Positions 13,162 to 26,000 of a DNA stretch of 64,000 bases are shown here, one piece after another. The notes under the pieces are model-generated. The model saw nothing but the letters and a program-made list of their open reading frames with translations. It searched no databases and was not told the DNA's origin. The DNA is from Moniliella sp. 'wahieum'. Lineage: Eukaryota; Basidiomycota; Moniliellomycetes; Moniliellales; Moniliellaceae. How positions within the stretch are numbered: the stretch's first letter is position 1; every line of letters begins with the position of its first letter. The stretch covers positions 62,001 through 126,000 of the forward strand of contig RSEE01000062.1 in NCBI GenBank assembly GCA_003971905.1. The letters run 5' to 3'. Made by a program: the position numbers and the translations under genes.

Positions 13162-14869
13162 ATGGCCGTCCAGTCCACCCTGGCCCTCGCCCCCGTCGAC
13201 CCGGCAGTGTACACGGCGGTGCAGAACGCCCATCGCCCCCCCGGCGCCTGTGGCTCTACCTCCTCCGCCTGCTGCTGCAGTATGCCTTCACCCTCCCCGT
13301 CGTCCTCGCCGCCACGCCCTTTGTCATTCTGCGCAACCTCTTCCCCTTTCTGCGCCACCATCCCGCATGGACCTTCAAGACAGGCGTCAGCACCACCTTG
13401 ATCCGCCTCGCCATCATCTGCATGGGCCTCATTCGCTTTGCCCCCGCCCCCCACTCCCAGTCGGGCTGGCTGCAGGGCAACTCGGCCTACAGCGGGCTGC
13501 TGGCCATCCTGCTCCAGCTCACCGCCTGGCGCAGCATGGGCAGCCGCATCTGGGCCGACACCCGTTCTGTGCCGCATTTGAGCCACCTCCATGGTCGCCG
13601 GCTGGACGAGGTGTGGGTCGCGCCGCCTCCGGTTGACTGGCTCCGGGGGCTGTTGGCCGTGCGGGACACGGCACAGCCACTGGACTGTCAGCTGTCCTAC
13701 TCGCCGCTCTACCGGGGCCGGCCCATGGTCGAGCCGGGCTTTGCCAAGCGGCACACCAAGTGCTACTGGTACCTGTCGCGCGGGACCAAGGTCCCGCCCC
13801 TGCCCGAGGATGCGGTGAAGAAACGTACCAAGCCCGTGCTGCTCTACTGCCATGGCGGTGCGGGCGTCAGCTTTTCAGCCGGGGACTTGTTTATGGGTGC
13901 TACGTTGGCTGCCTTTTTGGCCCGAAACGGCAATATCGACGTGTTTACCGTGGACTATGACTTGGCTCCTTATGCCAAGTACCCCACGACGATCGTCCAG
14001 CTGTTTGGTGCCTGGCTGTACCTTGTGATTGACCTGGGCTACGATCCGAGCCAGATCTTCTTTGGTGGTGACTCGTACGGTGGCTTGGCCACCTTACTGC
14101 TGGACCGGTACTTGCGGGACGTTTGGCCGCACCTCACGCCCCTTCGGCACGATCGTTTGCCGTGGCCGACCAGAAGTATACGTCCGAGTGGATTGAGCAG
14201 CGGGTAGCTAAATTCAGTGAGTTGCTAGGCCCGGCACCGGAACGTGCGCCGGTGAGTACGGCTGGCTTGGTCCTCTTTTCCCCCTGGTTGCATATCGAGG
14301 ACGAAGGGGAACTGTTCCTCAGCCGGGCCAAGGCGATGCGGTATGACATTGTTACCACGCGCTACATGCACTGGGGTACCGATAGTCTTCAAATGACCCA
14401 CAAGCACATCAAGTCCAATGCGTTGCCCGCCAGCTCGCCCTGGATCTCGCCCTGCTTTATGCCTGCTGACGAGTTGGCGCACATGCCGCCCATGTGGCTC
14501 GGGAACGGCGGAGCTGAGGCCCTGTTGTCCGAGGGCACCCACTTTGTTCGTTCGGCCCGCGCAGCCGGGGCCGACATTGAGCACCATGTGCTCCCAGGTA
14601 TGCCGCATGACTTTTACAGCATTCCATTTGAGATCAACAACGCCAAGAAGCACTATTCCTTGCTCAAGCCCTGGTTTCAGACCCATTACCAAGCCGCCCA
14701 ACAGAGGCAAACGCATGCCACGCACTCTCCCTCGGAGGAGAAGCGTGCGTTGGAAGCGGCCTGGGCAGATGCGACGAGCACCACCACCTCGGTTCCTACC
14801 GACGTAGAGGCCCAAGCTGCGCTCAGCACCTCGCTCACCGAATCGGGCGTGGTCGTGCCCTCCAACTAA
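13162..14869 (+). CDS. Alpha/beta hydrolase, steryl acetyl hydrolase-like
   Basis: Membrane-anchored alpha/beta hydrolase of the hydrolase-3 group, about 569 residues, likely an ester hydrolase facing an ER-type membrane (Say1-like by architecture). Start chosen at the ATG in a CCGCCATGG context. An N-terminal hydrophobic helix (LLRLLLQYAF onward) and a second hydrophobic stretch anchor it. The oxyanion motif is HGGAG, the nucleophile elbow is GGDSYGG, and the likely catalytic His is in GMPHDFY. The usual acidic position before it reads GNGGAEAL, without an obvious Asp. The frame breaks twice: in a C7 run (13246-13252), where one more C gives PPRRLWLYLL, and in a T3 run (14122-14124), where one more T joins RYLRDV to LAAPHAPS. 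Both look like single-base losses. It converges on the kinase gene downstream. Confidence 0.8.
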
Positions 14870-15230
14870 CTCGTCCTCCCGCTTCCGCACCGCCACAGTC
14901 ATCCACCAAGCCCGACGTTTCAGCGTTGGAACCCCCCCCCCCCCCCCAGGCCCCACTCGACACCTGTGATACAGGCTACTGAGGCCACCAAGCCGAATTG
15001 GATCTGAACTACACAAAACAAACAGTGAATATAGATCGAGCTAATGCAACTGCAACAGGAGCGTAGCGAGGGACTAGGGATGTGGATAGCCATTCATGTC
15101 ATGTACGCATGTACAGGGTCCCAGTTCAAAGGAAGGAAGTGCATTGCTAGCGGCGGCCAAGGTAGATGGGAAGAAGGAAGAGGCGAGGGCGGGGGGGGGG
15201 GGAGGGGGAGACAAGGAAGGGCAACCGGGC
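14870..15230. other. Convergent 3' region
   Basis: Between two convergent genes. It holds long C and G homopolymers (about 14935-14947 and 15190-15203) and no coding signal. Confidence 0.6.
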
Positions 15231-18200
15231 TTACTTGCCACGGAAAAATTTGCTGATGGACTTGCCCGACAAGCCAGTGCGTTTCGGCACGGTCTTAGTT
15301 TCGTCATGGGGGGGCAGGGGGTCGGGTGGGGGGGGTGGCTGGGTCGGCGTCGCTGCGGCGGGCCGAGAGGTCGGAGGAGAGAGAAGGGCGGGTGTGCGAC
15401 GGCCGCGCAGCTGGGCGCGGGGTACGACACTCTTTCGAGGAAAGAGAAGGTGGGTGGATGGATGGGGCGGAAAGCGAGGGTGTCGGGGCGGTCCAAATGG
15501 GTTTAGGTTTGGACTTCCGGGTACGATCGCGGGCGGGAGGAGCACCGTACATGGCCGTTAAAAACGACGCGTCGAGGTCCCGCTTGGGCTCCGAGATGGG
15601 GCCCAAATGTTTCGCCCGCACACGGTGGAAGGAGAGGAGAGAGTTGGGCCGACGCGCATACGCAGCTGGCGCCGAGGCCGTGGTGTAAATGCTGGCTTGG
15701 TCGTCCGAGGTAGAAGACAGACTCAATCGAGAGCCGCGATCGGGCCACAGGACCGACTTGGGAGGAAGACTAGCTCGCTTATCGTCCCACGCACCAGACG
15801 AGGACGAGGCCGAAACCGAAGCCGAAGCTGAGGAGAGAAGGGGACCCGGCCGTGAATGGCTGGAGCTCTTGCGGTGCCCGCGTTTGCGTCGGCGCGGTCG
15901 GCTGGGTTCGACAACCGATCCTTCCTCATCCGATCCTTCCAGCGCATCATCTGGCTGCACCGTGATCGGCGTGGAAGGCGCAGATCCGTCAAAGAAACTT
16001 TGCTCGTGACCCGATGACGACGGATGCGGAGAGGACTCCCTAGCCCCTTCAGGAGCGGAACTGGAAGCTTGCGCGGAGGTAGGCGCGGGGGCAGAGATGG
16101 CAGCAGCAGCGGAGACCGGATCGGAGGGAGGGAGGGGCCGAAATTGAGGCTGAAGTTGGAGTGCAGGTTGGGGCAGGAGCTGGAGTAGATGTGGATGTAA
16201 CGGTTGAGGCAGAGGCAGAGGCAGAAGCAGAGGCAGAGGCAGAGGCAGAGGCAGAGGCGGAGACAGAGGCAGAGGCAGAGGCAGAAGCAGACGCAGACGC
16301 AGAGACACAGGGAGAATCAGGAGCGGAGGCAGATTCAGGGGCAGAAGGGCTGAACCCAAGGGGTGAATGAGGAGAACTGGCACTGCGATCGGGATTGGAT
16401 GCCAAGGCAAGCGATGCTTCAGCTGGCTTGGCCGCCTTGCCATCCCGACCTGCACTCATCGTTCCCTCGGCGCCCAAGGTGGGGTCGACGACGCCAAGGG
16501 TGGGCTTGGCGAGCATGGGCATGCGCGGAGGCCGCATGGGGGTAGCGGACGCCGGAGCAGGAGCAGGAGGGGCAGGAACGGTAGGACCGCGAGGGGCCAG
16601 AGACGAGTCGTCATCGCTTGCACCGTCCGTGGACGGCAGACCGGTTCCCCCTCCGAAAAACTGGATTGGGCCGCACTGGGCGTAGGGGGGATACTGCCTG
16701 GGTACTCGGGCGAAGGGGAAGAAGTCACGCTCTCCTCGCGCACCGTCGACGGCATGTGATGCAATGTATAGCTGCCCTGGGGCGGATGGTCAAACGAAGG
16801 CGGCAGGACACGAGGTTGCGACGCAGGGGATTGGTGGGGCAAGCGCGGGCTAGGGCGGGAGGAAGCAGGCAGCGCCGCGGGCGAGGCCAGGCCGGACGTA
16901 CGCGAGGGAGGACGGGAAAAGCAAAGTGATTCCGTCCGTGACCGCGAGGGCTCAAGGGGGGTAGTGATGCCCATGCTCGCGCCCCTCGAGGGCGCGGGCC
17001 GGTGAGTAGGGGAGGAAACGCCCATGTGCGCCGGGAGCTGGGCCACCCACGTACCAAATTCAGCCGCACTGACGCGCATGCCAGATGAAGCATCGTTGAG
17101 CACGCGCGTGGCGAGGAAGTTGGCAGCCAAAGGCGTCAGGCCATCAAAGGCCGACATGAGAAACCCTTCTGGGTCCTCACGGAAGGCGGCAAAGGAAGGG
17201 CACTTGGCCACCGATGGCTCTTGGAACGGGTTCCGATGGAACAGCATGTTGAGCAAAATCACTCCCAAGGACCACACGTCCGCCACCTTGGGATCATACG
17301 TCGGCTCCACATCGTTGCAGCAGCATTCTAGGGCCCCCAAGCACGGGTTAGTGGACTGTCCAAGTAAGAAACGCAGTGCGACTAAGGGAGAAGGACGTAC
17401 CGTAGGACATGTAAGGCCGTGATCCGCATTCAAAGTCGATGCAACGCTCCTGGTTGGTGGCCAGGCCAAAGTCGGTGAGTTTGACGATTACCTTGCTAGG
17501 CTCGGTGGTGCTGGTAGACGTGTCGGAGACTACACTTGTTGATCCCGCCTCATCCGAAGGCGTCGGCGAGGCCGGCCGAGAGTACAGCAGCGGCAACGCT
17601 CGCCGATCCTCAACGATAAAGTTCTCAGGCTTGAGGTCGCGATGCGCAATGCCGCGATCATGACAAAACTGGACTGCTTCGCACATTTGCTGGAACATGC
17701 GACTGATGAGCCGGAGACGACGCCACGACAGAATGGAGAAGCCATTGGTCATGGCCAGCAGCGAGGGATCGGGCGGGGTGGAGCCAGCGTCAGTCACGGG
17801 CGCGATCAGAGTTTCGTCTTCGGACGACGGCTCGTGATATAAGGGCATGGGACTGTCAATATCATCCTGCGCCTGTTCCAGCCAGTAGAACATGTCCTGC
17901 CCAGGACAATACTCCAGCACGAGGAAGAGCCACTCGGGCGTCTCATACGTGCAGTAGAGGGTCACGATGTTGGAGTGGGGGGGGAGGGACTGGTGGATGG
18001 ACGCCTCAAGCCGTTGCACCTCGAGCATGCGCGGGCTCAAGTCCCGCTTACACAGACACTTGAGTGCAAATTGACGAGGGCCTTGCACGGGCGTCGGAGG
18101 CAAGGTAGCACATGCTCCCCCATTGACGCTCCCCGCTGCACTGGACCCAGGACGGGTGCGTGGATCGGGCCTGTCCAGTTTGTCCTGTCTGTCCAGCTTG

Positions 18201-20376
18201 TCCTGCTTATCCTGCTTCTGGAGAAAGAGGGCGGGGGCTTTGCTCCGGACGAAGAGTAGCCTCGTTGAGCTGGAACCCAGACCAGTCGCCAGAAGTAAAA
18301 TCGTCCTCGTCCTCTTCATCCTCAAAGCGAGACTGCATGCCCATCGGTACCGCGAGGGGGGTTGAGCCAAAGAGGTCCTCAGCATCCGATCCTCGAGGAC
18401 CCTGGACGACCGTATCGACGCTGCCGACGGAGAACATGTCGGAACCGTTGGGAACCGAGCCAGGAGGGGCGGGGTCGAAGGTTGGATGGCCATCGCGCCA
18501 GCTACACTGGGTTCCTGTCCATTGTGCTCCAGGGCACGCCGGCGTAGACGTTCATCCTCTTCCTGCTCGGCAAGGCGCTCAGCTTCGGCGAGCGAGTCTC
18601 TTGGTTCTGTCGTGGGCACTTCTTGCACGAGGTATACACAAGCATAGCTCCCCTCGCCTAACTTGCGCACCACCTCCAATTGGCCCTCAATCTCGCAAAT
18701 CCGTTCCTTAACCCCAGCAGCCGTGTCGGCAACGCGAACGAGGTAGCCATCGTGCCGCATACCGGGAGCCAATCGATCACCCGGCTCAAAAATGTCCACC
18801 ACACCTTCCATGCCCATGCCAGAGGCGAGGCTGGTCCGACGCGACGCAAGGTAGCTGTCGGTGAGACTCATGCTGTCCCTGCTGCCGCGTGACGGCCGGC
18901 CAAATCCCATCCCACGAGCGCCATTGCCTCCATTGGAATCAAGATCGTCCATATCATCCACACCAAACATATACTCCCTCCGGAAAGGGTGGATACTTAG
19001 ATCGGAGCCCAACGACGCCCAGGAGGCCCGGTGCGATCCGAGCTGCCAAGATGGCCGCGGCTCTGGCGCAGGTGGGTCCAGGGTCTCAGTAAGCGTCGTA
19101 TCTTCCGGCGAGGGCCCATCCAGCGCGCTAGGCCGGCGCTGGCCATGCAAGCTTGGCTCCCGAGCCAGATCAAAAGTCTTAGGTGAAGAGAGAACGGAAT
19201 GGACTTCGGTCGGCGAATCGCACTGAGACGGAGGCGGGAAGGACTCGTCGGGCGCCTGAATGGAGAGGGAGGGCTGACGAAAATGGCCTTGGCCACCTCC
19301 TTCCTCATTCTCGCCCTTTGAGAGAGGGGGAGAACCAGGCGGAGGCCGAGGCGAGACGTGGGGTGCTCCTTGGCGTGCCACGCAGCGAGTTGGTGCGCAC
19401 TCCACGATCGTAATGTGCCACGCCGGGAGGGAGCAGGCCAATCGAGTCTTTATGCCGCAAATGGGGAGGACGATAGACTTGGGGTGCATGAGGCGCTTCT
19501 TCTCTCGTCAAGTTTGGTCCCGGTGTAGGGGCGCGCATATCAGGCATGACCGCAGGGGCGTCCGCTGGGATTGGAGACAGCCCTGGTCCACGCGGGAAGG
19601 GGGACAGCCGCCGATTGGGTGGTGGTACGGGGTGAGGCGAGCGGGCTAGGGCCAGCGGAGGACGACACGGAGGTAGGGGCTGGGGCCTGACCAATGGCTT
19701 GCAGGTACAGAGAACTAGCGGACAAAGCAGCGGTGGGAGGAAAGCCCGGATCAGGTGCAGGCGAGTGGGAGTACGCATGCGGGTGGCTCCATCGCGGGGC
19801 AGATGGAGACAGCGCAGGCGAATGAATGGGCGAACGAGAAAAGCCGAGCGGCCGACCAGGCGCACCGGCCACACGGGCAGCCGGGGGGACATACCGCGCG
19901 AGCGGGGGGGCGAGGGTAGGAGCAGTTGCCGATACGGGAGGGGGAGCAGAGCCCGAAGATGATGCGCCGGGCACGGGGGGCTTGGAGATCAGGACAGCAC
20001 TGGCGGCGGGGCCAACGGGAGGGCGGGGGCGGGCGGGAGGCAAGTTGAGGCCAGATGCGGGGGATGGGCGGGGAGGCACGGCGGCAGTGCCGGAAAGGCC
20101 ATTTGGAGGGGGTGGCTGGAACGAGGAGAGGGGGAGGGGGATGGGCCTTGGCATTGGCCTTGGCCCCTGGCGAGTGAGAGCAGCCTTGGCGAACGGGCTG
20201 AGGCCGAGCGGGCGGTCGAGAGTGGAAGCGGGCGGGGGCTTGTGTTTGTTCTTGTTCTTGGCCGCAGCGGAGGCGTGGGTATGGGAGCCAAAGCCAAGCG
20301 TGGCGGCGGCGCGGGAGGCACCGCGGGCAGGCCAAGGCGTCGACGAGGCGTCAGAACGGGCGGATGAGAAGGGCAT
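15231..20376 (-). CDS. Ran1/Pat1-type serine/threonine kinase, very long
   Basis: Protein kinase of the fungal Ran1/Pat1-Sks1-Vhs1 group, which control growth/meiosis or nutrient decisions. Order: a Pro/Ser-rich N-terminal part of several hundred residues; glycine loop KLGEGSYACVYLV; an unusual insertion of about 190 residues (acidic in one frame) before the catalytic lysine in FALKCLCK; HRDLKPEN; DFGLAT; and, across a 73-bp intron (17400-17328, GTACGT...CTAG), the activation-segment end YMSYECCCND followed by VADVWSLGVILLNMLF. The C-terminal tail is Ser/Ala/Pro-rich, contains a GAGGCA hexamer tract, and probably ends SGKSISKFFRGK. Start taken at the ATG giving MPFSSARSD. Several frame changes are needed in the low-complexity parts, mostly near C/G runs, so the exact protein is uncertain; the kinase core is clear. 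Confidence 0.8.
16207..16310 (-). repeat. GAGGCA hexamer tract in kinase tail
   Basis: Imperfect (GAGGCA)n repeats of about 100 bp. On the gene strand they encode alternating Ser-Ala (or Pro-Leu in another frame). Ser-Ala fits the surrounding Ser/Ala/Pro-rich tail better. Likely length-polymorphic. Confidence 0.85.
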
Positions 20377-21814
20377 CAACGCTCAGTGCGGCGCACCTGG
20401 GCTCAGCGCGACGCTCCGACAGCGAGGGGGGGAGAGGGAGGGAGGGGAGAGGAGAGGAGAGGAGAGGAGGAGAGGAAGAGAGGTGGGCGGGGGAGGAAAG
20501 GGAGCGTAGGCGATGGGGGGCACAGCGCAGGCGGTCGGGATGGAGCGTCAGATGGGAGCGGGGGGTGGTGTTGGGTGGGGGTGGGTGGAGGCAACAGCAG
20601 GGGTTGGGTTGGGCAGTGCCGGTTATGTGGCTGTGGCCTGCTGGGCCTGCTGTGGCTGCGGGCGGGCGGCGGTGTGAAGCGTGCAGGGACTGTGCATGGC
20701 TCGAACTCTGAGACGGCGACGTCTTCACGTGATCAGCGTTCCGCCTCCGAAAGAGCAGGCCTTGGGCCTTGGGAGGCATGGCGTGTGACCGTGACACGGC
20801 AGGGTGACAGCGACCGGTGACATGCGACAGAACGCCAGATGGGCGCACCACAGCGCACCTCGCACGACCCCCCACCGCACGATGCATGCCATCCGCGTAC
20901 GTCCCCATGGCTCGGCCCGGAGGGAGCACCAGTCATCGATCACCCATCGTCCCGCTGACGTGTGGCTTTCTGTTGCTTTCTGCTGCGTCTTTGCTTTCTG
21001 TTGCGTTCTGTGCTTTCTTCTGCATCCCACATCCCGTTGGGAGCACTTGTCTCAGAGCAATCCACGGAAGCTCGATAGCGCGAGAGCAGGGCGGAACCAC
21101 ACTAGGCGGAATACTAATAGCCGGCAGAAGGGAATCCCACTGCCGCGTTACGTAGCCAGTGCTCCCCTCTGGCCTGGATCCATTAGCCATAGGTACGTCA
21201 TAGGTCTCCGTCTGGACGTCTCATGCTGTTCAGTCATCTCGCCCTGGCCATATCTACGCTGCGCTACTAGCACGCATTCTTCAGCATTCTGAGTTGACCT
21301 CTATCTTCCCCATGCCTGGTGATGGCTGCAAGACGGAGACAGAGGTAAGCGCTGCAAGAGAACTTACAGAAATAAGGCACGCGGTATATCTACAAGTACT
21401 GCGGTTTAAGCGCTTAGCGCTTAGCCGTCATATACAGTGCCAGGAGAATGACAGCTTTTTGCTAGGCCCCTCAGACAGTGCCGCCTACGGAAAGAAGGCA
21501 TGATAGCATGATGCCATCCATCGACACCTGCAAGCGAGGCTGTCGGGGAGGCATCCTGGGTCTGGTTGGGGCTAAGCGAGGCACATTCGAATCGATGCAC
21601 TCCAACTCAGTGGGATGCAGCCCGTGCGCTCTGTGACAGCCGAAGAAGCACCGCCCTGTGTGCCGCGCGTACGCTTCTATCGGTATCGTGTGCGCAGCCC
21701 CGTTGAGCTATACACAGCATGCGCTACTTGCTTCCGCTCTCTCGACCTGCTCTCTACGCAGCCGCCACCATCTCATCTGTCCTTATCAGCTACCCCCCTC
21801 CCCTCCCCTGCGCC
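20377..21814. other. Intergenic between kinase and unknown gene
   Basis: Divergent promoter region. Immediately upstream of the kinase ATG lies a GA-rich tract (20415-20510; CT-rich on the gene strand), as is common before fungal start sites. An AGCGCT+T array sits at 21407-21426. No gene seen. Confidence 0.5.
21407..21426. repeat. Heptamer array, AGCGCT + T
   Basis: Two AGCGCT palindromes separated by T, extended by TTAAGCG and TTAGCCG degenerate units. Confidence 0.8.
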
Positions 21815-24800
21815 ATGAGCCACACTCCTTCTCACCCGCACACTATCGATTCGCGCACACTGCCAGATGCATTCCCACCGCGACCACTACCAGCTCAACA
21901 GGGTCTCATCCCACCGGCGCCGCCGAATCCCAGCCCACCTTCGGCGGATAGCCCTTGAAACGAACCACGATCGTTTTTTCGTCTACATCCCCGTCAATCC
22001 CCAAGGCGAATATATCCTTTCGGCATCCCTTCCTGATGATAACAGTGGTAATGTTAGTGCCCAAGCTGGTGCTGCTGCTACAACTCCCGGTGGCATCCCT
22101 GATGATCGGATGGGGCGGGACCGTCCTGCTACCGTTGTCAGAAATACTGGGCGGGTTGTCTTTCATACCCCGATGCACAGCTTCCCAGGAATCCGCTCCC
22201 TGCTCGGCTTCTTTCTCACGGTTCGCACCTTTATTGTTTATTCGCAACCTTCCAACGTGGAAGACATACGCCTCTCTATGGTTCATGAACTTCGTCAGGG
22301 AAACCGCAGGTATGAAGCTCTTCGCACCCTCAGTTCTTCTGCGCACGTGCCTGACTGTTTGTTATGGATCTTGCTCTTGTTTGTGGTTGGTAGAATAACT
22401 GTGCGAGTGCACCAAAAAGTGATCTACATTATCCACCTACCAGGCATCCCATTCGTCCATGTTGCTGTTCCCGCCACAGTGACCCTCTTGCTTCGCCTGA
22501 ATGAGGTAACAGAGGTCCCGATCCTGACGGAGTGGAATGTCCAGTACTTGTCTTGGCGCGGAACAGCCGTGCCAGCAAATGTTGGTGACGTACCAACCGT
22601 CACCAGACCTACACAATTCCAATCCTGCTTCTGTTGGCTGGTCCAGACCATCCTGTGTCTCTTTCGTATACTTTGGACAGATATTTTCTCCCACCCCGGC
22701 TCCTTTCAGTCTTCCCCGTACCCGGCTCATCGGCGAACCGGCTCTATTCGATGACGGGGTTATTTAGGACCCCGTACAGTCCCTCTACTGAGGGGGGTGG
22801 ATCCCTCCCCACCCAGCTGGGACAATATACCGGTCGATCTGGTGGACGAGACCTTCTCCTCTATTCTCGCCTTCCCAATGCCGGCCGCACCTCCTACCAC
22901 CCCTCTCCATCATTCCGTGGCTCAGCTTGCACACTGCGTTTGACTCTGCAGGGGATAGACACGCATTGCGTAGCACCGCTCGGAACGTAGCCATAAGGGT
23001 AGGAATGGTCACTGCAAGACAAGCCCCCCCCAACAACCCCCAACAACCTGCAAGAGCCAATCGCCCTGAACCCACCTTTGTCGCTTTGAGCCAAGGCAAC
23101 CCACCGGTGCTTCACGCGCCCAACCCTTTCCCATTGTCGTCGCGGCGTCCGGATCGTAGGCACGTTCCTCCTCGAACCATCTTGACGGATCCAGAAGAAA
23201 TACTCAGACAACGTGCGCATCAGATTCGGCGGCAAATAGCCGCAACACGCTTGCGTGCGCGTTCAAGGCTTGGTGCCGATGTGTCCCTCCCTTCAAGAGG
23301 CCGAGGTGGAAGAGGGGGAGGAAAGTGATCACGAACGAGCAGAAGGGGGCGGCGCGACGGTGACCACGATGTCCTCGGTCACGGGTTAGAGGTGGCGGGT
23401 GGCGGACGATGGGGAAGAAAGTGATGAGGAGGAGGAGCCACCAAGCGACGATACTGGTTCGGTCACGCAGGCTGCTCCCACCCTGGAGAAGCGGGGCAAA
23501 CCATTAGTGCCCGCCCCGTGCCCGTCCCTCCGCGCCCGCAAGTGAGAGTTACTCACCCGCATTCGGGTTCATCAAGTGATTTGGCTCCCCCCCTCGTCAC
23601 CGGGAACGGGGCGGGCACCCTTTTTCCCTTGGCCGCGAATCGGACATCACACCAGCCCCTTTCATCGTGGAGACAAAACCCAGAAAGAGATCCCGCCCTG
23701 CCCCAGGGCAGTGACCAACCCGCACCCGAGACCCAAGTGGACCATCCCAACCGACATCGTCGCTTTGGGTCGCTCGGCACGTGGACCCACCGGCATGCTC
23801 CACCGTGTTAGGGACAGAATCCGATACGCTTCGCGTGAGCGTCGAGTGCTTGGCACTTTACCGCCTCGGGTCTCTTCTCCGATCCACGACCCGAACGAGC
23901 CGACAGGATCGGCACCCCTATTACCAGAGGGTATGGAAGGCCTGCGGGACTTCGTACCGGGTTGCAGCAAGAAGCACCGCCCCTCTCCTTTGGATGGGAA
24001 CGTGCCCCGCGGACACAGCCCCAAACCCAAACCCTCGACCAAGAGGGGCGTATTTTGTTCCCCATGGCTGGTCAGACGGTCGACGCATCCCCCCCAGTAA
24101 TACTGGAGCCAAGTCTACAACTCGATCCAAAAATCTCGCCTCAATAGTATCCCCTGGTGTACTCGAGCCATCACGGCCTGCCCCGCCAGTGCCCACTGGC
24201 GTACTCCGGCCAACACGTCCCGAACCGGTACCATCCCCAAGTCTACTCGAGCCAACACGTCCCGCCCCAGCAGTGCCCACGGACGTACTCGATCCAAGTC
24301 CAACTCCGGGAATATCTCCAGAGTTCCTGGAGCCAAGTCTCGTACCGGTATTACCCCCGGAGCAATTACTAGGTGTGCAAGGTCCGTCTTCGTCACTTTC
24401 CGGTTTCCTCCTGTCGAAGGGGACCCGATGAGTTCGGTGATGGCAAGTCAGGCCCCTCGTGCGCCCTTGCGCCAGGAAGGAACACTGCCAAGGCCCAGTA
24501 GTAGGCCTGGATCAGATCGATTATCATACGAGAAAACGTTCAAAGCCCACCGTCCGGGAGTGGCCAGAGGGGCCCGGCACAGCTCCAGCGTCCGCACAAC
24601 GTACTTTTGTGATTGAACCCATCCAAGAGGGGCAAGAAGAACAGTCGAGCTCGAGTGGTCAACCCTTGAACCCTTGCAGGAAACTCCTCAGCGTCCCAGA
24701 GGGTTCGATGGCGATGAAGAAATTACCGCAAACCCTAATGAGGCATTTGTTCTTCCACCGGGTGGGAGTACCGAAGCTGATCCGAGCCCGCACCCCTTTC

Positions 24801-26000
24801 CAGCCGCCCACCAATCTACCATGTCAGACTCCGGCACTCGTTCCAGTCCCGCATTCAACCCCGATCCTGGATTCCTGGGCTCGTTTGGTGCGAGATCGAC
24901 GTCTAGCATGGTCTTCCCCGGGGGGGTGGAAAGAGCACTCTCTCCGTCGCAAGCGTGGGAAGAGTTGTATCAACTCATGATTACGGATCTAGCCGAGAGG
25001 CGCGTGTGGTTTGGATGCGCAATGTATGGGCTTCGCTTGTCAGGATGTACGGCCCTGATGCCCCCGACGAACTGAGAGCAGGTGTACCGCCTATCAGTCC
25101 ACACCTTGCCAATCGGGCTCGCCCTGTTACCACCCAAAAACCCACCGGGCCCATCTTGGCCACCTCTTCTTCCCCGCCGCAAGGCCGAGAGCGCATTCCG
25201 TCCATCCCTCGCAACACTCCCACTCCCACGTCGTCTAATCCTAACCCGACTCGGAATCCGAATCCGAATCCAACTGGCTCTACTTCTACGTGCCTCCCCT
25301 CCCTCACCCCGCGACCTTGGCACCGACACCTCGTCCTGATCCGCGTGGTCTCCCGACGCTGAACCCCAATCCAGCTCAACAAGTATTTCCAGCACCCTCC
25401 TCCGATCGTTTCCCCCCACCCTTTCGATCCACCCTTTCCCCCGGGGCAGCTGCAGGTGTCCGGTGACCCCGTGGCTGCCGCTCAGCTGCGCACCTGGGAG
25501 ATCCAACGCAGGAACACAGTGGAGTGGCTTTCACTAGCAATGCGTCGCAGATTCCCACCACGGAAGAATGCGTTACTCCCCGACAGAAACGGGTCGCGTT
25601 GGTCGCCCGATACCCCTTCGGATCAGGAAGCCAGTGCAGAAGAGAGCAACCGGGTGATCAAGAGGGTGAACAGGCGCCGGAAGAGGGCGGTGGTCAAGGT
25701 GCGGATGAAGGTGTGGAGGGGTTTGAAAATCTGTCGATCAACCACGGCTGAAGAGGAGGGGGATGAAGGGGTCGAAGAAGGGTCGAAGAAGGGGTCGAAG
25801 AAGGGTGTCAACGGCTGCTCAAGCGGAGCAAGAGGATCAGCGGGCTTGAAGAAGAGGCTGGAGTGGAGATTGGGGAGCAGGAGTAGAAGCGTTGTCGGAG
25901 CCACGGTACAATGTTGGAAGAAGTGCACGTCTGCGAGGCTTCTTTTCGGCCAGCAGTTTGCACCATCCCCAACATCTGTGACCATGTTGTCAATCACCTT
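21815..26000 (+). CDS. Long gene of unknown function, frame-broken
   Basis: I do not recognise the product. Coding character is suggested by long low-stop segments that change frame: a start-like MSHTPSHPHT (21815); a stretch from about 21960 with FVYIPVNPQGEYIL and hydrophobic, possibly membrane-spanning segments near 22200-22700; SWDNIPVDLVDETFSS near 22820; a basic region EEILRQRAHQIRRQIA near 23195; a Pro-rich tandem repeat (24156-24310); WEELYQLMITDLAEARVVWM and YGPDAPDELRAGVP near 24960-25085; and an acidic Glu/Gly tail near 25750. An AATAAAA-like signal follows at about 26028. Each junction would need small frame corrections or introns, so the model and boundaries are rough. It could be a lineage-specific gene or a decayed element. 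Confidence 0.4.
24156..24310 (+). repeat. Imperfect tandem repeat, Pro-rich coding
   Basis: Three to four related units containing TACTCGAGCCAACACGTCCC-like blocks. In the better frame they encode VLEPSRPAPPVPTG-type repeats. Part of the unknown gene. Confidence 0.7.

Noticed and set aside
13134-13853. 239-codon minus-strand open frame
   Set aside because: Antisense shadow of the alpha/beta hydrolase, whose motifs are clear on the plus strand.
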